Origin: Batkoa obscura
Taxonomy: Eukaryota; Entomophthoromycota; Entomophthoromycetes; Entomophthorales; Batkoaceae
NCBI GenBank assembly: GCA_030770535.1
Contig: JASVEC010000010.1
Coordinates: 744,001-808,000, forward strand
Length of the DNA stretch: 64,000 nucleotides
Reading direction: 5' to 3'
The translations under genes and the position numbers were made by a program. Below are positions 37,062-46,807 of the stretch, piece by piece. The first letter of the stretch is position 1, and each line of letters starts with the position of its first letter. The notes under the pieces were generated by a model. It was given only the letters and a program-made list of their open reading frames with translations. It searched no databases and had not been told where the DNA came from.

Positions 37062-38624
37062 TTAATTTTTACTTCTTTTAGCTTTTGGAGGGCCATTGGA
37101 AGGCGACATCAAGTCATTGTTTCTTTTACAAGTGGTATCCGAAATATTTAACGTCAACCACTTATGTTCTTTAAGTTTAGTAGCTTCTTCAAACATTTTA
37201 ACTTTCCTGCATACCTCTATAAACTCAATGAAATCCTTGTTTAAATGAGAAAGATCTGCATCTTTATCGTATGTAGTTTCCAATCCATCAAAGCACTGTA
37301 ATAAAATAGTGATGAAGTCTTCGACCAAAGTATCTTCATTTCCTTTAGCTTGATAAAAGTCACTTAAAACAAGATGAAAAGGCTCAGTACTAAATACAGA
37401 TAGCATGGATAGCTTCAAATACTTGAGTTGAATACCTTTCAAGTTCAAATACTCTATTGCATTCAATATTGAAATTGCTATCTTTTTGATATCATATTCC
37501 TCTAATGTAATATTCCTCTTCAAATACTGCCCCAAATTACCATAATTTCCTTGCTGAAAGAGTACTCCATATTTGGCATTTTCACTTATTAAAATTGGTC
37601 TTGAAATTATATTCTTATGCCCAAACTCATTATAAAAATCATACTCTTCTATCAATCCTTTATTTAAACTTTCTTCTTTTTCGTCATCACCATCAATCGT
37701 TTTCAATACGTATTTTCTCAAATTGTATTTATTTACTGCTAACCTTAATTTATATCCATTATCTTCTTTAGTTACTCCTTCTTCACTAACCTCATATGAA
37801 TCAAAAGAGTTTTCGCTTTCAATTAATTGATCATCTTTATTCAAAAACATGAATGAGGTCCTCAGGTAGGTGGTATCTTTCCCTCTAGCTAAGATATGGA
37901 TGATGTCCCCCGTTCGAATCTGATAATCTTTGTTATTATCGACCCTTTTTCCATTCAAATAAGTTCCATTTTTACTCCCTAAATCCTTTAGCACAAAATA
38001 AGTATTTTCATTTTCATTATCAAACTTTCTTTCAATCGAAAAGTGTAACCCTGAGATATGTGCCTCCAACAGTCGAAAGTGGCACTTATTCTTACGACCG
38101 ATTATATACTCCTCTAAGTCATCCAGAAGCATCAACTTCAATGGCGAGTTTAGACTCACCAATACACCCCATGTCTTTAAAGCTATAAAGCTCATCTTTT
38201 TATGTGCTATATTACTTGTTTCTTCACTTTCATCTAAAGCTTCATAATTTGTCAATACTGAACTTTCAGTCATTAACGTACTACTAGGTTCATTTCCAAT
38301 AATCAAGCTATCTGTACGAAGCAAACGAAGTCCATTTAATAGTGGTGACATTGAGTTTTCTTTATAAGGCAAGCGATCACTGTGCGGTAAAGCAATGTAG
38401 TTTTCATTACTTAATAGTGGATCGCTGTATTGTCCGTTGAATTGGATCACTTCTTGCTCTTGAGAAAGCAGACTTACATTGGCAATTGGAAACCGATAAT
38501 AGGACTGAGATAGGTTAGGTGTTGCTAGTAATGGAGTATCTTGTGAGTTAATAGATAGGGAACTAAACAACGGATTATCATTGGAATCCACAGAAATGGC
38601 TGAGTTAGGTGTTAGTTCTTCCAT
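37062..38624 (-). CDS. FHA domain protein with a degenerate kinase domain
   Basis: Single exon, 520 residues. A Ser-rich N-terminus (about 1-140) is followed by an FHA domain at about 165-265 with the phosphothreonine-binding signature (YIIGRKNKCHF, ISGLHFSIER, LKDLGSKNGTYLNGKRV). A domain built like a CHK2/Rad53-type kinase follows at about 285-480: the N-lobe lysine is present (YVLKTI), the alphaC-like segment FYNEFGHKNIISRP is recognisable, and the hinge and E-helix are present. The catalytic HRD is replaced (LKYLKLSML) and DFG reads DFY, with the C-lobe shortened. The tail KAKRSKN is a candidate nuclear signal. It probably reads phospho-Thr signals as a scaffold in a checkpoint or stress pathway; catalytic activity is unlikely. 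The target is unknown. Confidence 0.85.
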   Translation of the reverse strand: MEELTPNSAISVDSNDNPLFSSLSINSQDTPLLATPNLSQSYYRFPIANVSLLSQEQEVIQFNGQYSDPLLSNENYIALPHSDRLPYKENSMSPLLNGLRLLRTDSLIIGNEPSSTLMTESSVLTNYEALDESEETSNIAHKKMSFIALKTWGVLVSLNSPLKLMLLDDLEEYIIGRKNKCHFRLLEAHISGLHFSIERKFDNENENTYFVLKDLGSKNGTYLNGKRVDNNKDYQIRTGDIIHILARGKDTTYLRTSFMFLNKDDQLIESENSFDSYEVSEEGVTKEDNGYKLRLAVNKYNLRKYVLKTIDGDDEKEESLNKGLIEEYDFYNEFGHKNIISRPILISENAKYGVLFQQGNYGNLGQYLKRNITLEEYDIKKIAISILNAIEYLNLKGIQLKYLKLSMLSVFSTEPFHLVLSDFYQAKGNEDTLVEDFITILLQCFDGLETTYDKDADLSHLNKDFIEFIEVCRKVKMFEEATKLKEHKWLTLNISDTTCKRNNDLMSPSNGPPKAKRSKN

Positions 38625-39712
38625 CGTTTTTATTTATTAAGTTAAACGTTGCTACTTTTGCTGAAATGATTGAACTTGTATTGCTATTAATTCGGTTAAA
38701 ATGATTTCTTCCAAAAAGAATAAATATTGGTAAAATTCTAAATTTAAGTGTCATGTTGATTAAAAACAAATTGCATCCCTTAACTTTTAGAATATTTTGC
38801 AAAAATCCTATATAACATCTAGCAATAAAATTAAACTTTGATATAATGATAAAGATAAATTGTTAGTAATTTAGAAGTTGAATTGTTTGTAGTTATTAGG
38901 GTCTTATTTTTATTGTTACTATTTATAGATCATCGACTATTATTTACTAAATTGTTATCATTTCCCAACGAATGCTTAATATTTTGAATGTCAGTTATAT
39001 TTTTAATACTTAATTTCATTTTTTAAACATTTTTCCATTTTAAATATGGTATTAATATACAAAAAGATGACATTTTTTAAAGCTATGTTTATTCTAACTT
39101 TAATACTAAGTTAATCAAAACTTCCTAATTTTAGGTATGAACCAAGGATAACGTTAAATTATTGTGCAATGACTTTTCTTCAATGGTCCGGGACTCCTTT
39201 CCTTACAGGGATAATGAACCATATGTTACAAGAAGAAAAGCCTAATCAAAAACTATTATTGTTCAGCAATTTTGTACCAAATAGGTTAAGTGTGAACAAC
39301 ATTTACATACTTTTATATGAAGTTTAAAAATAAAGTAGCTTATCTATAACTCATATTCTATATGTTAATTCTGTTTTATAAATTTTTACCTAAAATAATA
39401 CTTTATATTAAAAAGCAATCAAAACAAATCATTTGTAAATTACCAACATCTTAAGTAATATAAGCATATAGTTTAAACTAAAAAAATGCTATAATTGATA
39501 GATGAATATAATAAAAATAAAAATACTATAAATACAAACATCTTTTCAATTTTATTTTAATAATCCTTTATTGCACACTTATAAACTATTATTATGCTAC
39601 TCTATTCATCAATTCATGAGTTTAAATGAAGCAATAATATTTATATATATTATTATTTTAAAAGTATTACATATTTCAACTTATCATATTTAAATATTTA
39701 CTAATTACTAGT
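38625..39712. other. intergenic region with one coding-like fragment
   Basis: Mostly AT-rich. At about 39135-39300 (+) roughly 50 codons look protein-like (RITLNYCAMTFLQWSGTPFL, then TGIMNHMLQEEKPNQ) with no start or partner exons. It is probably a relic; no family was recognised. Confidence 0.35.
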
Positions 39713-40470
39713 TTACTTTAACATTAAATCCTGCTTTTCTTCTTTTTCCTAAAAAAATTAACTACATCAACTAGAGACTGTTACTTTGAACTTACTTTCA
39801 ATTTTAAATGAAACTTATACCAATCTGGGAGCTCATTAGGTAAATTAAGTAAATCCAAATCAAAAAGTTCAATAAAATGCTCGATAACCAGCCTCGATTT
39901 TGATTTAGCGAAATTCCTATACTATAAACAAATTACTATATTGTCATTCCATTACCAATTTATAGTACCTCAACAACAATAGAGTTAAAATTCCAATCTT
40001 GTAACTTTCTTAAACAGCCTACAAATGCCCCAGTTTCATGAATCCCTGAACTTAATATATATAAATATACATTTTAAAAAGAGACATTTAACTTACGTGC
40101 ATGTTATCAATATTGGATGTAACCTGGGTTCCATAACCAACTCTAAACCTTCCTTAACTAAGTCCTCGCTCAATGGTTTCCAACTTAAATTAACTTTAAA
40201 TGACTTTTTGTTTCCCAAATGAAACTGTAATTGTTATTAATTATTTTTAAATGATGAATACTATTAATAAACAAATACCAACTGAATCTGGTTTTCTGCC
40301 AAAAAATTGCTAACCGTTTTACTTGGTGCCTCTTCGGATAACATTATTAATGAATTGATTGTCTTATATTTTAAATAGCTAAAATGGTTTGGTTTGATAT
40401 TTTCGCTACGATAAATTCCTGTCTCTACAATACTAAACGTGTCTGGTGGATTGATTTGTGTCTTATTCAT
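39713..40470 (-). CDS. OCA/SIW14-type dual-specificity phosphatase-like protein, probably inactive
   Basis: Five exons: 40470-40279, 40224-40097, 40050-39969, 39921-39796, 39748-39713 (564 nt, 187 residues). The fold matches the fungal PFA-DSP family (SIW14, OCA1-OCA6), which acts on inositol pyrophosphates or in oxidant-induced cell-cycle arrest. It starts with PPDTFSIVETGIYRSENIKP and NSLIMLSEEAPS. The P-loop region is HPILITC, then TSGIHETGAFVGCLRKLQDW, and it ends with an EYRNFAKSK helix. In the CX5R signature the arginine is replaced by glutamate (C-TSGIH-E), so catalysis as known for the family should be lost. Several yeast OCA proteins are also thought to be non-catalytic partners. It is divergent from the next gene, with 114 bp between start codons. 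Confidence 0.85.
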
Positions 40471-40584
40471 TTTGTTAAAAAAATAAACGTTGCATTTTTA
40501 ATTTGATTTATTTGATTGGTAATCTTAAACTGTAGATTGATAAAATCAATTCTGAACTTTTTTAAATTAAATTTTATAGTAAAT

Positions 40585-41477
40585 ATGAGTGAACTTAGAC
40601 AACGTAAAGAAGAACATAGAAAAGAAATTGAAGTAACAAAAGAAGATTTAAACGCAAGTAGTACTACACCAAGGGAGTTAATAAGAAGATTTTTTACTTG
40701 GCTTGGTTTTGTTTTGATATGTAACGTTTTGGCTTCTTATTTAATTACTGAATCTTTTACTTGGGGTTATAAAAATAAGTATACTAACTGGAGAACTTAT
40801 ATTCCTGTAATATTTAATGTAAAATAGCGAAAATAGTAATTAACGTATTAATAGAGAAAACAGATTACTTTCACTCCAAAAGAGCTAGCTAAATATGATG
40901 GTACAAACCCAGACTTGCCTATTTATATTGCTATAGAGTAAACAACTTTTATGAAAAAATGCGATCCTTCTAAATTTTAATTTAGTGGTGAGGTTTATGA
41001 TGTTACGAACGGAAAAATGTATTATGGAAAGGTATTTCATTTCTCTTTTTTTATTTCTCTTTTTATTTCTGCTTTTATTTAATTTAAAAGGGAGGAAGTT
41101 ATCATTTCTTTTCTGGTAAAGATGCGGCTCGTGCTTATGTTACTGGATGCTTCAAAACTCATCTTACTCATGATTTGAGAGGTTTGGATGAACATGATAT
41201 TGAGGTAATGATGGTACATAATAATTACATGTAGTATAAAGCATATTGTAATGCTATACATTTTTAAAAACATACTATTTTTTGGTGCTAATACTAATTA
41301 AATAATACTTAGGGAGTTAAAGATTGGCAAGAGTTTTATCGCAATCATGAAACTTATTATAAAATTGGTAATGTAATCCATGAGCCTATTGACCCCGACT
41401 CCCCTATTCCAGAAGACTGCAAAGTAGATGGCAAAAGAAAAGCATCAGAAACAGTACAAAATGCAAATAAAAGCTGA
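40585..41477 (+). CDS. Membrane-anchored MAPR/cytochrome b5-fold heme-binding protein (neuferricin-like)
   Basis: Five exons: 40585-40818, 40864-40937, 40986-41031, 41091-41204, 41313-41477 (633 nt, 210 residues). The last intron (108 nt) is twice the usual size here. The start MSELRQRKEEHRKE is chosen over an upstream in-frame ATG that encodes a non-conserved leader. A signal-anchor helix (FFTWLGFVLICNVLASYLI, about residues 36-55) is followed by the MAPR fold: FTPKELAKYDGTNPDLPIYI, GEVYDVTNGKMYYGKGGSYH, FFSGKDAARAYVTGCF, and VKDWQEFYRNHETYYKIGNV. The last block is characteristic of the CYB5D2/neuferricin branch. The known roles of the family are heme binding and support of cytochrome P450 and sterol metabolism in the ER. 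The role here is inferred from family only. Confidence 0.88.
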
Positions 41478-41530
41478 CTCAATTTTTATTGAATAATAAG
41501 TTATATTTTATTATTAAATATATATTTTAT

Positions 41531-42168
41531 TTATGCTCCTTTAAGTTTATATTTTGTGTTTTCTAGCTTAATAATATCTCCTTTTAAACTGAATACTATA
41601 TAGTCGATACATAAACTAATTAATCCTTTAAATAATGGAAGTAAAAACCAAAGCCAGGTCCAATGACCATCTGAAATTGGAAACAGAAAGTAGCTTACAG
41701 TGCAAAGAAGACAAATAGATAGTTTTATATATATATATCTATTTTCGACTTTATCGAATATTATTGGTTTCGTATCTTCTGACTTGGTGGTATGTGTCCA
41801 TATTAAACTCCAGTTTAATATATCATCAATAATTATTATAAAATGAAGCGGATTCAACGAAAACTCAAAGAATGAGCTTCAAAAGGATTAGTATTATAAC
41901 CAGAATCATATTAATAATAAAGTATTACATTATTGTCAAAATAGTAAATAAGGCAGAAACTATGATCTAAAGAAATTAAATTAAAATTAGTAATAATTAA
42001 AATTGAAATTACTTTAAACTCTCCATTCATCCTTTCGTCTTCCAGATTGTATTTCATAATTAGATGCTCCTGCTCTTCTTCATCTAACATCAATTCATTC
42101 TCTAAAATAGCATCTGAGCTATTTTGATCTTCATTAAAAACTAAAGGATTCCTTTTTATCACTGGCAT
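41531..42168 (-). CDS. Uncharacterised multi-pass membrane protein
   Basis: Three exons: 42168-42013, 41966-41929, 41876-41531 (540 nt, 179 residues). A hydrophilic acidic N-terminus (PVIKRNPLVFNEDQ, EEEQEHLIMKYNLEDERM) precedes about four hydrophobic segments: SALFTILTI, HFIIIIDDILNWSLIW, LSICLLCTVSYFLF, and WTWLWFLLPLFKGLISLCI. The short exon 2 carries part of the first helix, and only this splicing keeps the frame open. No family was recognised. It is head to head with MPP6, 64 bp between start codons, so a shared promoter is likely. Its stop is 53 bp from the stop of the convergent MAPR gene. Confidence 0.7.
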
Positions 42169-42232
42169 TTTAAAAAAACTGTTTGAAAACTAAAGATTTT
42201 ATTTTATTTTCTTACTTTTCTCTTTTTTTAAA

Positions 42233-43042
42233 ATGCCAAAAGATAGATCAAAAAACAATAAAAGTATGAAAGTATTTAAAAAAACAACTAAAATATTGAA
42301 ATTTTAGATTCTACAGGTAAAAGCTCAAGCATAACAAACAAAAGAGAACCTCGGCAACCCCGAAAATCAGCTATTGAGATACCTGCTGAGTTACTTGAAG
42401 ATGATACCAATGCTTCCAAAAGCAGTGCCAAAAGTCTCCAAAGTAGTTCCAAAGACTCAATTACAAAAAATGGAACTAAAAATTCTGGTCACAATAAAGA
42501 TAAAACCATATCAAAAAACTTATTATCAATGAAGGTAATAATAAACTATATAAAAAATAAATAAATAGAAACATTTTTAGTTTATGCAAAGAACATTACA
42601 AGACCAAGATAGACAAAGTTTAGACCAGATTGGTAGTAATAAAAATAAAGAAGCCAACTGGGTAGTACGTTATAAGCATACTAATGATGAGATGAAGTAA
42701 AGAAATTATTAATAATAAAAAAGTTAATTTTTATTAACTAAACAATAGTAAGTTCAAAGTTAGTTATGATACATCTTATCTTTCATACTCTAAGGAAGAG
42801 GAAGAAAGTAATACTGGTCGTCAATCTTTTGGTAATTTTAACCAAAAGATACAGGTAATCATTTATTTATTTATGAGAGAATTATTTCCTTCTTTATTTA
42901 ATAAATCATTTAGGCCATTACTGAAGAAACTGAACGTAAACTTAGAATGGAGAGGATTGAAAAGCTAGAGCTACAAAATAGTATAAGTAATGAAGAGATG
43001 GCTAATAGAATGAAAAATAACTTAAAAAGACCTTTTCATTAG
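42233..43042 (+). CDS. MPP6: Mpp6 / MPHOSPH6, nuclear exosome cofactor
   Basis: Mpp6 links the RNA exosome core to the Mtr4 helicase for nuclear RNA decay and 5.8S rRNA maturation. Five exons: 42233-42263, 42308-42534, 42581-42696, 42749-42854, 42914-43042 (609 nt, 202 residues). The first donor must be GTATGA at 42264; the nearby GTATTT would put a stop in frame. The signature SKNLLSMK is joined across intron 2 to FMQRTLQ, matching the conserved SKNLLRMKFMQR motif that contacts Mtr4. Later, the GRQSFGNFNQKIQ segment corresponds to the GR.SF.GFN motif that binds the exosome cap. A long Ser/Lys-rich insertion precedes the motif. It has the usual small, basic, unstructured composition. Confidence 0.88.
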
Positions 43043-43318
43043 TTATATAATAGTTACTTTGAAATGATTTTTTGTATGATTTTATAGGTTTTGTTAATGT
43101 TACTAATTAACATTACTTTTGATTGTATGTTTTTTTAAATAAAAATTAAGTATTTTTGTCTATATTAATAGCTTTTAATCACGTCTACTTTTGGATTCAA
43201 TAAAAACAATTGTCACAATACTTCAGACCCATTTCATTTTTTATCAAAAAATCATTTATCATTTTGAATCATAATAAACCTTATACTTTATTTGACTAAG
43301 ATGTCTTTTGAAGTACAT

Positions 43319-43765
43319 TCAATTTTCTTCTTTAGTAGGTGGTGGCCCGCAAGGTTGAATCATTTTCTACAACTAAATAAATAATTATTATTAAATTATA
43401 AATGCTTCCTACCTCCAAGCAATGAAATTTAATTCTGCCAATGGACTCGCCTTCAGCAATTGAAAAATAATGGGTTAATTGAGCATGACCAATATAACTT
43501 GCGTAAGAATCTCTATGTTGATTGAGCATCCATTCACTAATAAAATGGTTATTTTGGAAACTTATACTTGAATAACAATTACAATTTAGTAGTATCAGCA
43601 TGTCCTGTTCCTACGTATTTGGATTGTACTATATTATGTGGTTAATTCAGTTATTACAATTAATTATTATAGTTACAGTGCTCTAATTGAGAGTTTAAAT
43701 TAAATCTATCCTAAATAATTAGTATTGTTAGTAGTCTCTATTAAATTTATAATTTAATTTACCAT
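43319..43765 (-). CDS. SF3B5: Splicing factor SF3B subunit 5 (SF3b10/Ysf3)
   Basis: Small scaffold subunit of SF3b in U2 snRNP, which recognises the intron branch site. Five coding exons: 43765-43763 (only the ATG), 43710-43677, 43628-43583, 43536-43413, 43366-43319 (255 nt, 84 residues; human 86). The reading is nearly collinear with the human protein: MDRFNLNSQLEHLQSKYVGT, GHADTTKFEWMLNQHRDSYA, SYIGHAQLTHYFSIAEGESI, then FHCLEKMIQPCGPPPTKEEN. Introns are 46-52 nt. The first exon contributes the start codon alone, directly followed by GTAAAT. A longer frame beginning at 43601 reads through an intron and should not be used as the start. Confidence 0.94.
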
Positions 43766-43875
43766 GATTAAAAAATAAAAATTACAAAGTTTTGCATTTT
43801 ATCAAATAATGCAATTTTATTTTTAAAAAAAGATACAAATAAAAAGCAATATATAAAAATAATCGTTAGATTCAT

Positions 43876-44487
43876 TTATTCCAAATTTTTAATATCATTA
43901 ATAGCATCTACATTAGCTGTCATTTTGAATTTCTTCTCAGGTTCTTTCTTTTCAACCATTTCATCTTTGTTTTTTCCAGCTAAATTCCCTTTCCTCTTTA
44001 ACCTTTTAGCTCTTTTTTTAGCCGTTTTTTCTTCTTCTTGCTTTCGGATATTTTCTATTTGTTTCTGATATGCCTCTCTTTCTTTTTCCTATTGAATAAA
44101 TTAATACACATTTAAATCTCTATTTTAAATTTCATTTACATTCCTAGCTTCTGCTTCCATTGCAGCTAATCGACTATACTCTCGCCTCCTCTGTGCGCGA
44201 TAAACATGAAACTCTCCACTACCTGCCCCAGCGCTTGAACCTATTTATTTGTTAGCAATAATATTTTAAAATAGTGACCTTTCGGTTACCTTGTACATTT
44301 GGATTAATTTCTGGTACGTTACTAAATGGGTCTAGTTTATTTCTAGTACCATTCAAAGGTAAGTTGAGCTCTACATCTTTGTGTTTCATCAACTTTTCAA
44401 TCTTAATCTTTTGTTTTTCTTGCTCAGTATATATATGATATCCTTTTTTTTCAGCTTACTCTCATCTTTTTGCTCTTTTTCACTCAT
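43876..44487 (-). CDS. PRKRIP1: PRKRIP1 homolog (spliceosome-associated)
   Basis: PRKRIP1 is a C-complex spliceosome protein with a long helix. Exons: 44487-44290, 44240-44140, 44088-43876. The diagnostic block is [20 protein letters not shown] followed by [14 protein letters not shown], very close to the animal sequence. A Lys/Glu-rich helix follows ([33 protein letters not shown]). The N-terminal exon carries the family's [10 protein letters not shown] segment. Between the ATG and that segment the frame slips by one base at an 8-A run (near 44451-44444); nine A would keep one frame and give about 171 residues. This is most likely an assembly slip. It is head to head with the hotdog gene (105 bp) and sits just downstream of SF3B5 on the same strand, so two splicing genes are adjacent. 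Confidence 0.85.
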
Positions 44488-44592
44488 TTTTTAATAAAAT
44501 TGTAAAATAAAATAAAATTATAAAATAAAATTGGGTGTCATTTTTTAAATTTTACTTTTTATTTGCTCACTTTTATTAATTTTAAAATTTAA

Positions 44593-45360
44593 ATGTTAAA
44601 ACAATTCAATTTGATACAAATTAGTACACTACAGAGGTTAATTACACTACAAAGGTCAACTTTATTACAAAAACGACTCGTCAATACCTCCGCATCACGC
44701 TTGGCTCCGTCAAAAAGGACTCCTGTTAAACTCACTTTAACACTTTTAGCATCGACTTTACTAGCTGGCGTAACATACCAATATTATAAGACTATAAATG
44801 AAAAGAAGAAATTAGATAGGATATCTTCGGAAATAAATAATTTACAAATTGTAAACCAACTAGAGTCTGGAAACTTAGGACCTTATAAAAAGATCGAAAC
44901 TTTGTTTTCTAGTGAAGCAGATAAGAGTATGGCGAAAGAGTCCAACTTAACCCAAACCACCTATCGTTCACCAGATAAAATTCCTTTCCCACCAAGGATT
45001 TATTACAATAGCCAAGAAGGGCAAAGTTACGAGGTCCATTTTGCAGGTAGCTCATTAGGAGATGGTAATGGTAACATTCATGAAGGTGTCATCTCTTCTT
45101 TATTGGATGAAGCATTTGCTAGGGTAGCTTTTCAAAAGTTTCATACACATTATCTGTTTACAGCTAATTTAAGTATTGACTTTATGGATGAACTGAAGGT
45201 GGATTCTTTCTTTTTAATCCATTGTCAGCTGGCTATTAATGATAAAAATTACAAGGCAGAAATTCGAGCAGAAGTTAAAGAGGTTGATAGCGGTAAGGTT
45301 GTTGCTAATGCTACTGGTTTGTTTTTGGTTCCTAAAGATAAGAGACATTTAATCAAATAA
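44593..45360 (+). CDS. Hotdog-fold thioesterase-like mitochondrial protein
   Basis: Single exon, 255 residues. The N-terminus is a strong mitochondrial targeting sequence, with no acidic residues in the first ~68 and many Arg/Lys (LIQISTLQRLITLQR, KRLVNTSASRLAPSKR). A membrane helix follows (LTLTLLASTLLAGVTYQYY, about 49-67) and then a charged linker. The hotdog domain occupies about residues 120-250, with the core HEGVISSLLDEAFARVAFQK (the HxG..S.LLDE pattern of THEM4/PaaI-type acyl-CoA thioesterases) and strands TANLSIDFMDELKVDSFFLI. In these enzymes the conserved acidic residue of the central helix acts in catalysis; LLDE supplies it. The substrate is unknown, probably an acyl-CoA in the inner membrane region. 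Yeast Fmp10-type proteins have similar layout. Confidence 0.8.
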   Translation: MLKQFNLIQISTLQRLITLQRSTLLQKRLVNTSASRLAPSKRTPVKLTLTLLASTLLAGVTYQYYKTINEKKKLDRISSEINNLQIVNQLESGNLGPYKKIETLFSSEADKSMAKESNLTQTTYRSPDKIPFPPRIYYNSQEGQSYEVHFAGSSLGDGNGNIHEGVISSLLDEAFARVAFQKFHTHYLFTANLSIDFMDELKVDSFFLIHCQLAINDKNYKAEIRAEVKEVDSGKVVANATGLFLVPKDKRHLIK

Positions 45361-45504
45361 GTTTACAGTTTAAAAGTTTTTATTATAAAATAATTTAAAA
45401 TAATAAACAATAAATAAACTAAAAATTTATGTTTGTTTAAACATTCTTTATATAATATATTATGAATATGTATTATTAGGTCTGTTTTAAGGTACATTAT
45501 TTAA

Positions 45505-46529
45505 TTAGATTATTTGAAGCTAATAAAAAACATTAACAAATAAGACATTGGGTTGAAGATAGAAATAACTTACATAATTGCTTGGTACAATACCAGTCTT
45601 ACCATCCTTAGAACGTGCTTGCCACCATTTTCCTTCTTTGTCTGCAATTTCCAATTCATCTCCTTTAGCAAATGAGAGCTCATTAGAATCTTGACTTACG
45701 TCTATTAAAGGTTAATTTTCTTAAACTTAAGATATTATAAAATTAATCTTACAAGCATAAGTTGCTTTAGCGCGATATTGATAATTAAGGGTATCAGTAC
45801 CACCTAAAATGGTACCACCTAACATAGTACCACCAAATGGGTTGCCTGAGCTAGTACCAACAATATTACTAAAGCTATCAGGTCTAGCAGGATTGCTATA
45901 TTTCGAGTTATCGCTAAAGTTTCCAGCTTCATTATTTTGACTTGAGTTTTGCTTTTCAACACTTTTATTAGTATCCTCTTCAATATCTTCTTCTGGACTT
46001 TTACCCAAGGCTATAAGAGTGATAAACTTGAATACGAATTTAATTGAAGTAGAATTATATTGAATTTATTAATTACCAAAGATATTACCAATAACCCAAA
46101 ACCAGCATAGGGCACCGTTGCTTTTACCTTTATACTACTCTTTTCAATCTCATTCAAATTTTGGAAGGCTAACACACAAAATACTAAACCAATGGAAAGG
46201 TAAGCGATGAGCTATAAAATAAATTATTATTAATGTTAACCATCAATTATAAATAATAACATTAATAACCTACGGATAAATGGTAATTTTTAAGAGAGTT
46301 TGTAAATAAGATAACTAAGGTATAAACTAACACAAATAGCACATATATTAAACAAAACCAGCATAATGCTGATTCTGTTTTTATTGATATTAAACCTCCT
46401 AATGCAATTACCCAACTAATCTATAATGCTTTATTAATTTGAGTTGTGACTAGTGAGCTGTTGGTTTACCGTATATAGAGCGGAAAGTATTAATTTTAAT
46501 GGACTTTTAAATATCGTCTCAAGGCTCAT
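45505..46529 (-). CDS. SHO1: Sho1-type osmosensor with four membrane helices and a C-terminal SH3 domain
   Basis: Sho1 is the plasma-membrane sensor/scaffold of one branch of the HOG MAP-kinase pathway; its SH3 domain binds Pbs2. Six exons: 46529-46470, 46420-46274, 46211-46077, 46026-45753, 45701-45574, 45519-45505 (759 nt, 252 residues; shorter than yeast's 367). Hydrophobic segments: SWVIALGGLI, CLIYVLFVLVYTLVILF, LIAYLSIGLVFCVLAF and FGLLVISLFITLIALG. A Ser/Asn/Gly linker precedes the SH3 domain (about 194-252): YQYRAKATYAY, DSNELSFAKGDELEI, GKWWQARSKDGKTGIVPSNY, then LQII. The acceptor for exon 4 must be TTCAAG at 46027; the later TTATAG would shift the frame. The final exon is only four codons and a stop. 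Convergent with the hotdog gene, 144 bp apart. Confidence 0.9.
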
Positions 46530-46807
46530 TTTTTGATATATTAATTTAAGATTAATTAAATTGAAAAGAATAAAAAAATTCAACTTAAAATTTTAATTAA
46601 TTAGATTTTTAATGTTCTACTATTTTTAATATAAAGAACAATAGAGATTGCCCTTAAATTTTTGCAATTAGATCAAACTTATCCTTTATTTTTATAATTA
46701 ACATTAATTTGAATAGTAACTCACTTCGAAATTTTAAAATGAAATAAATTATGAAATTACTTTATTATACTATTATATTTTATAAACTATTTTTATTATG
46801 TGTTATT

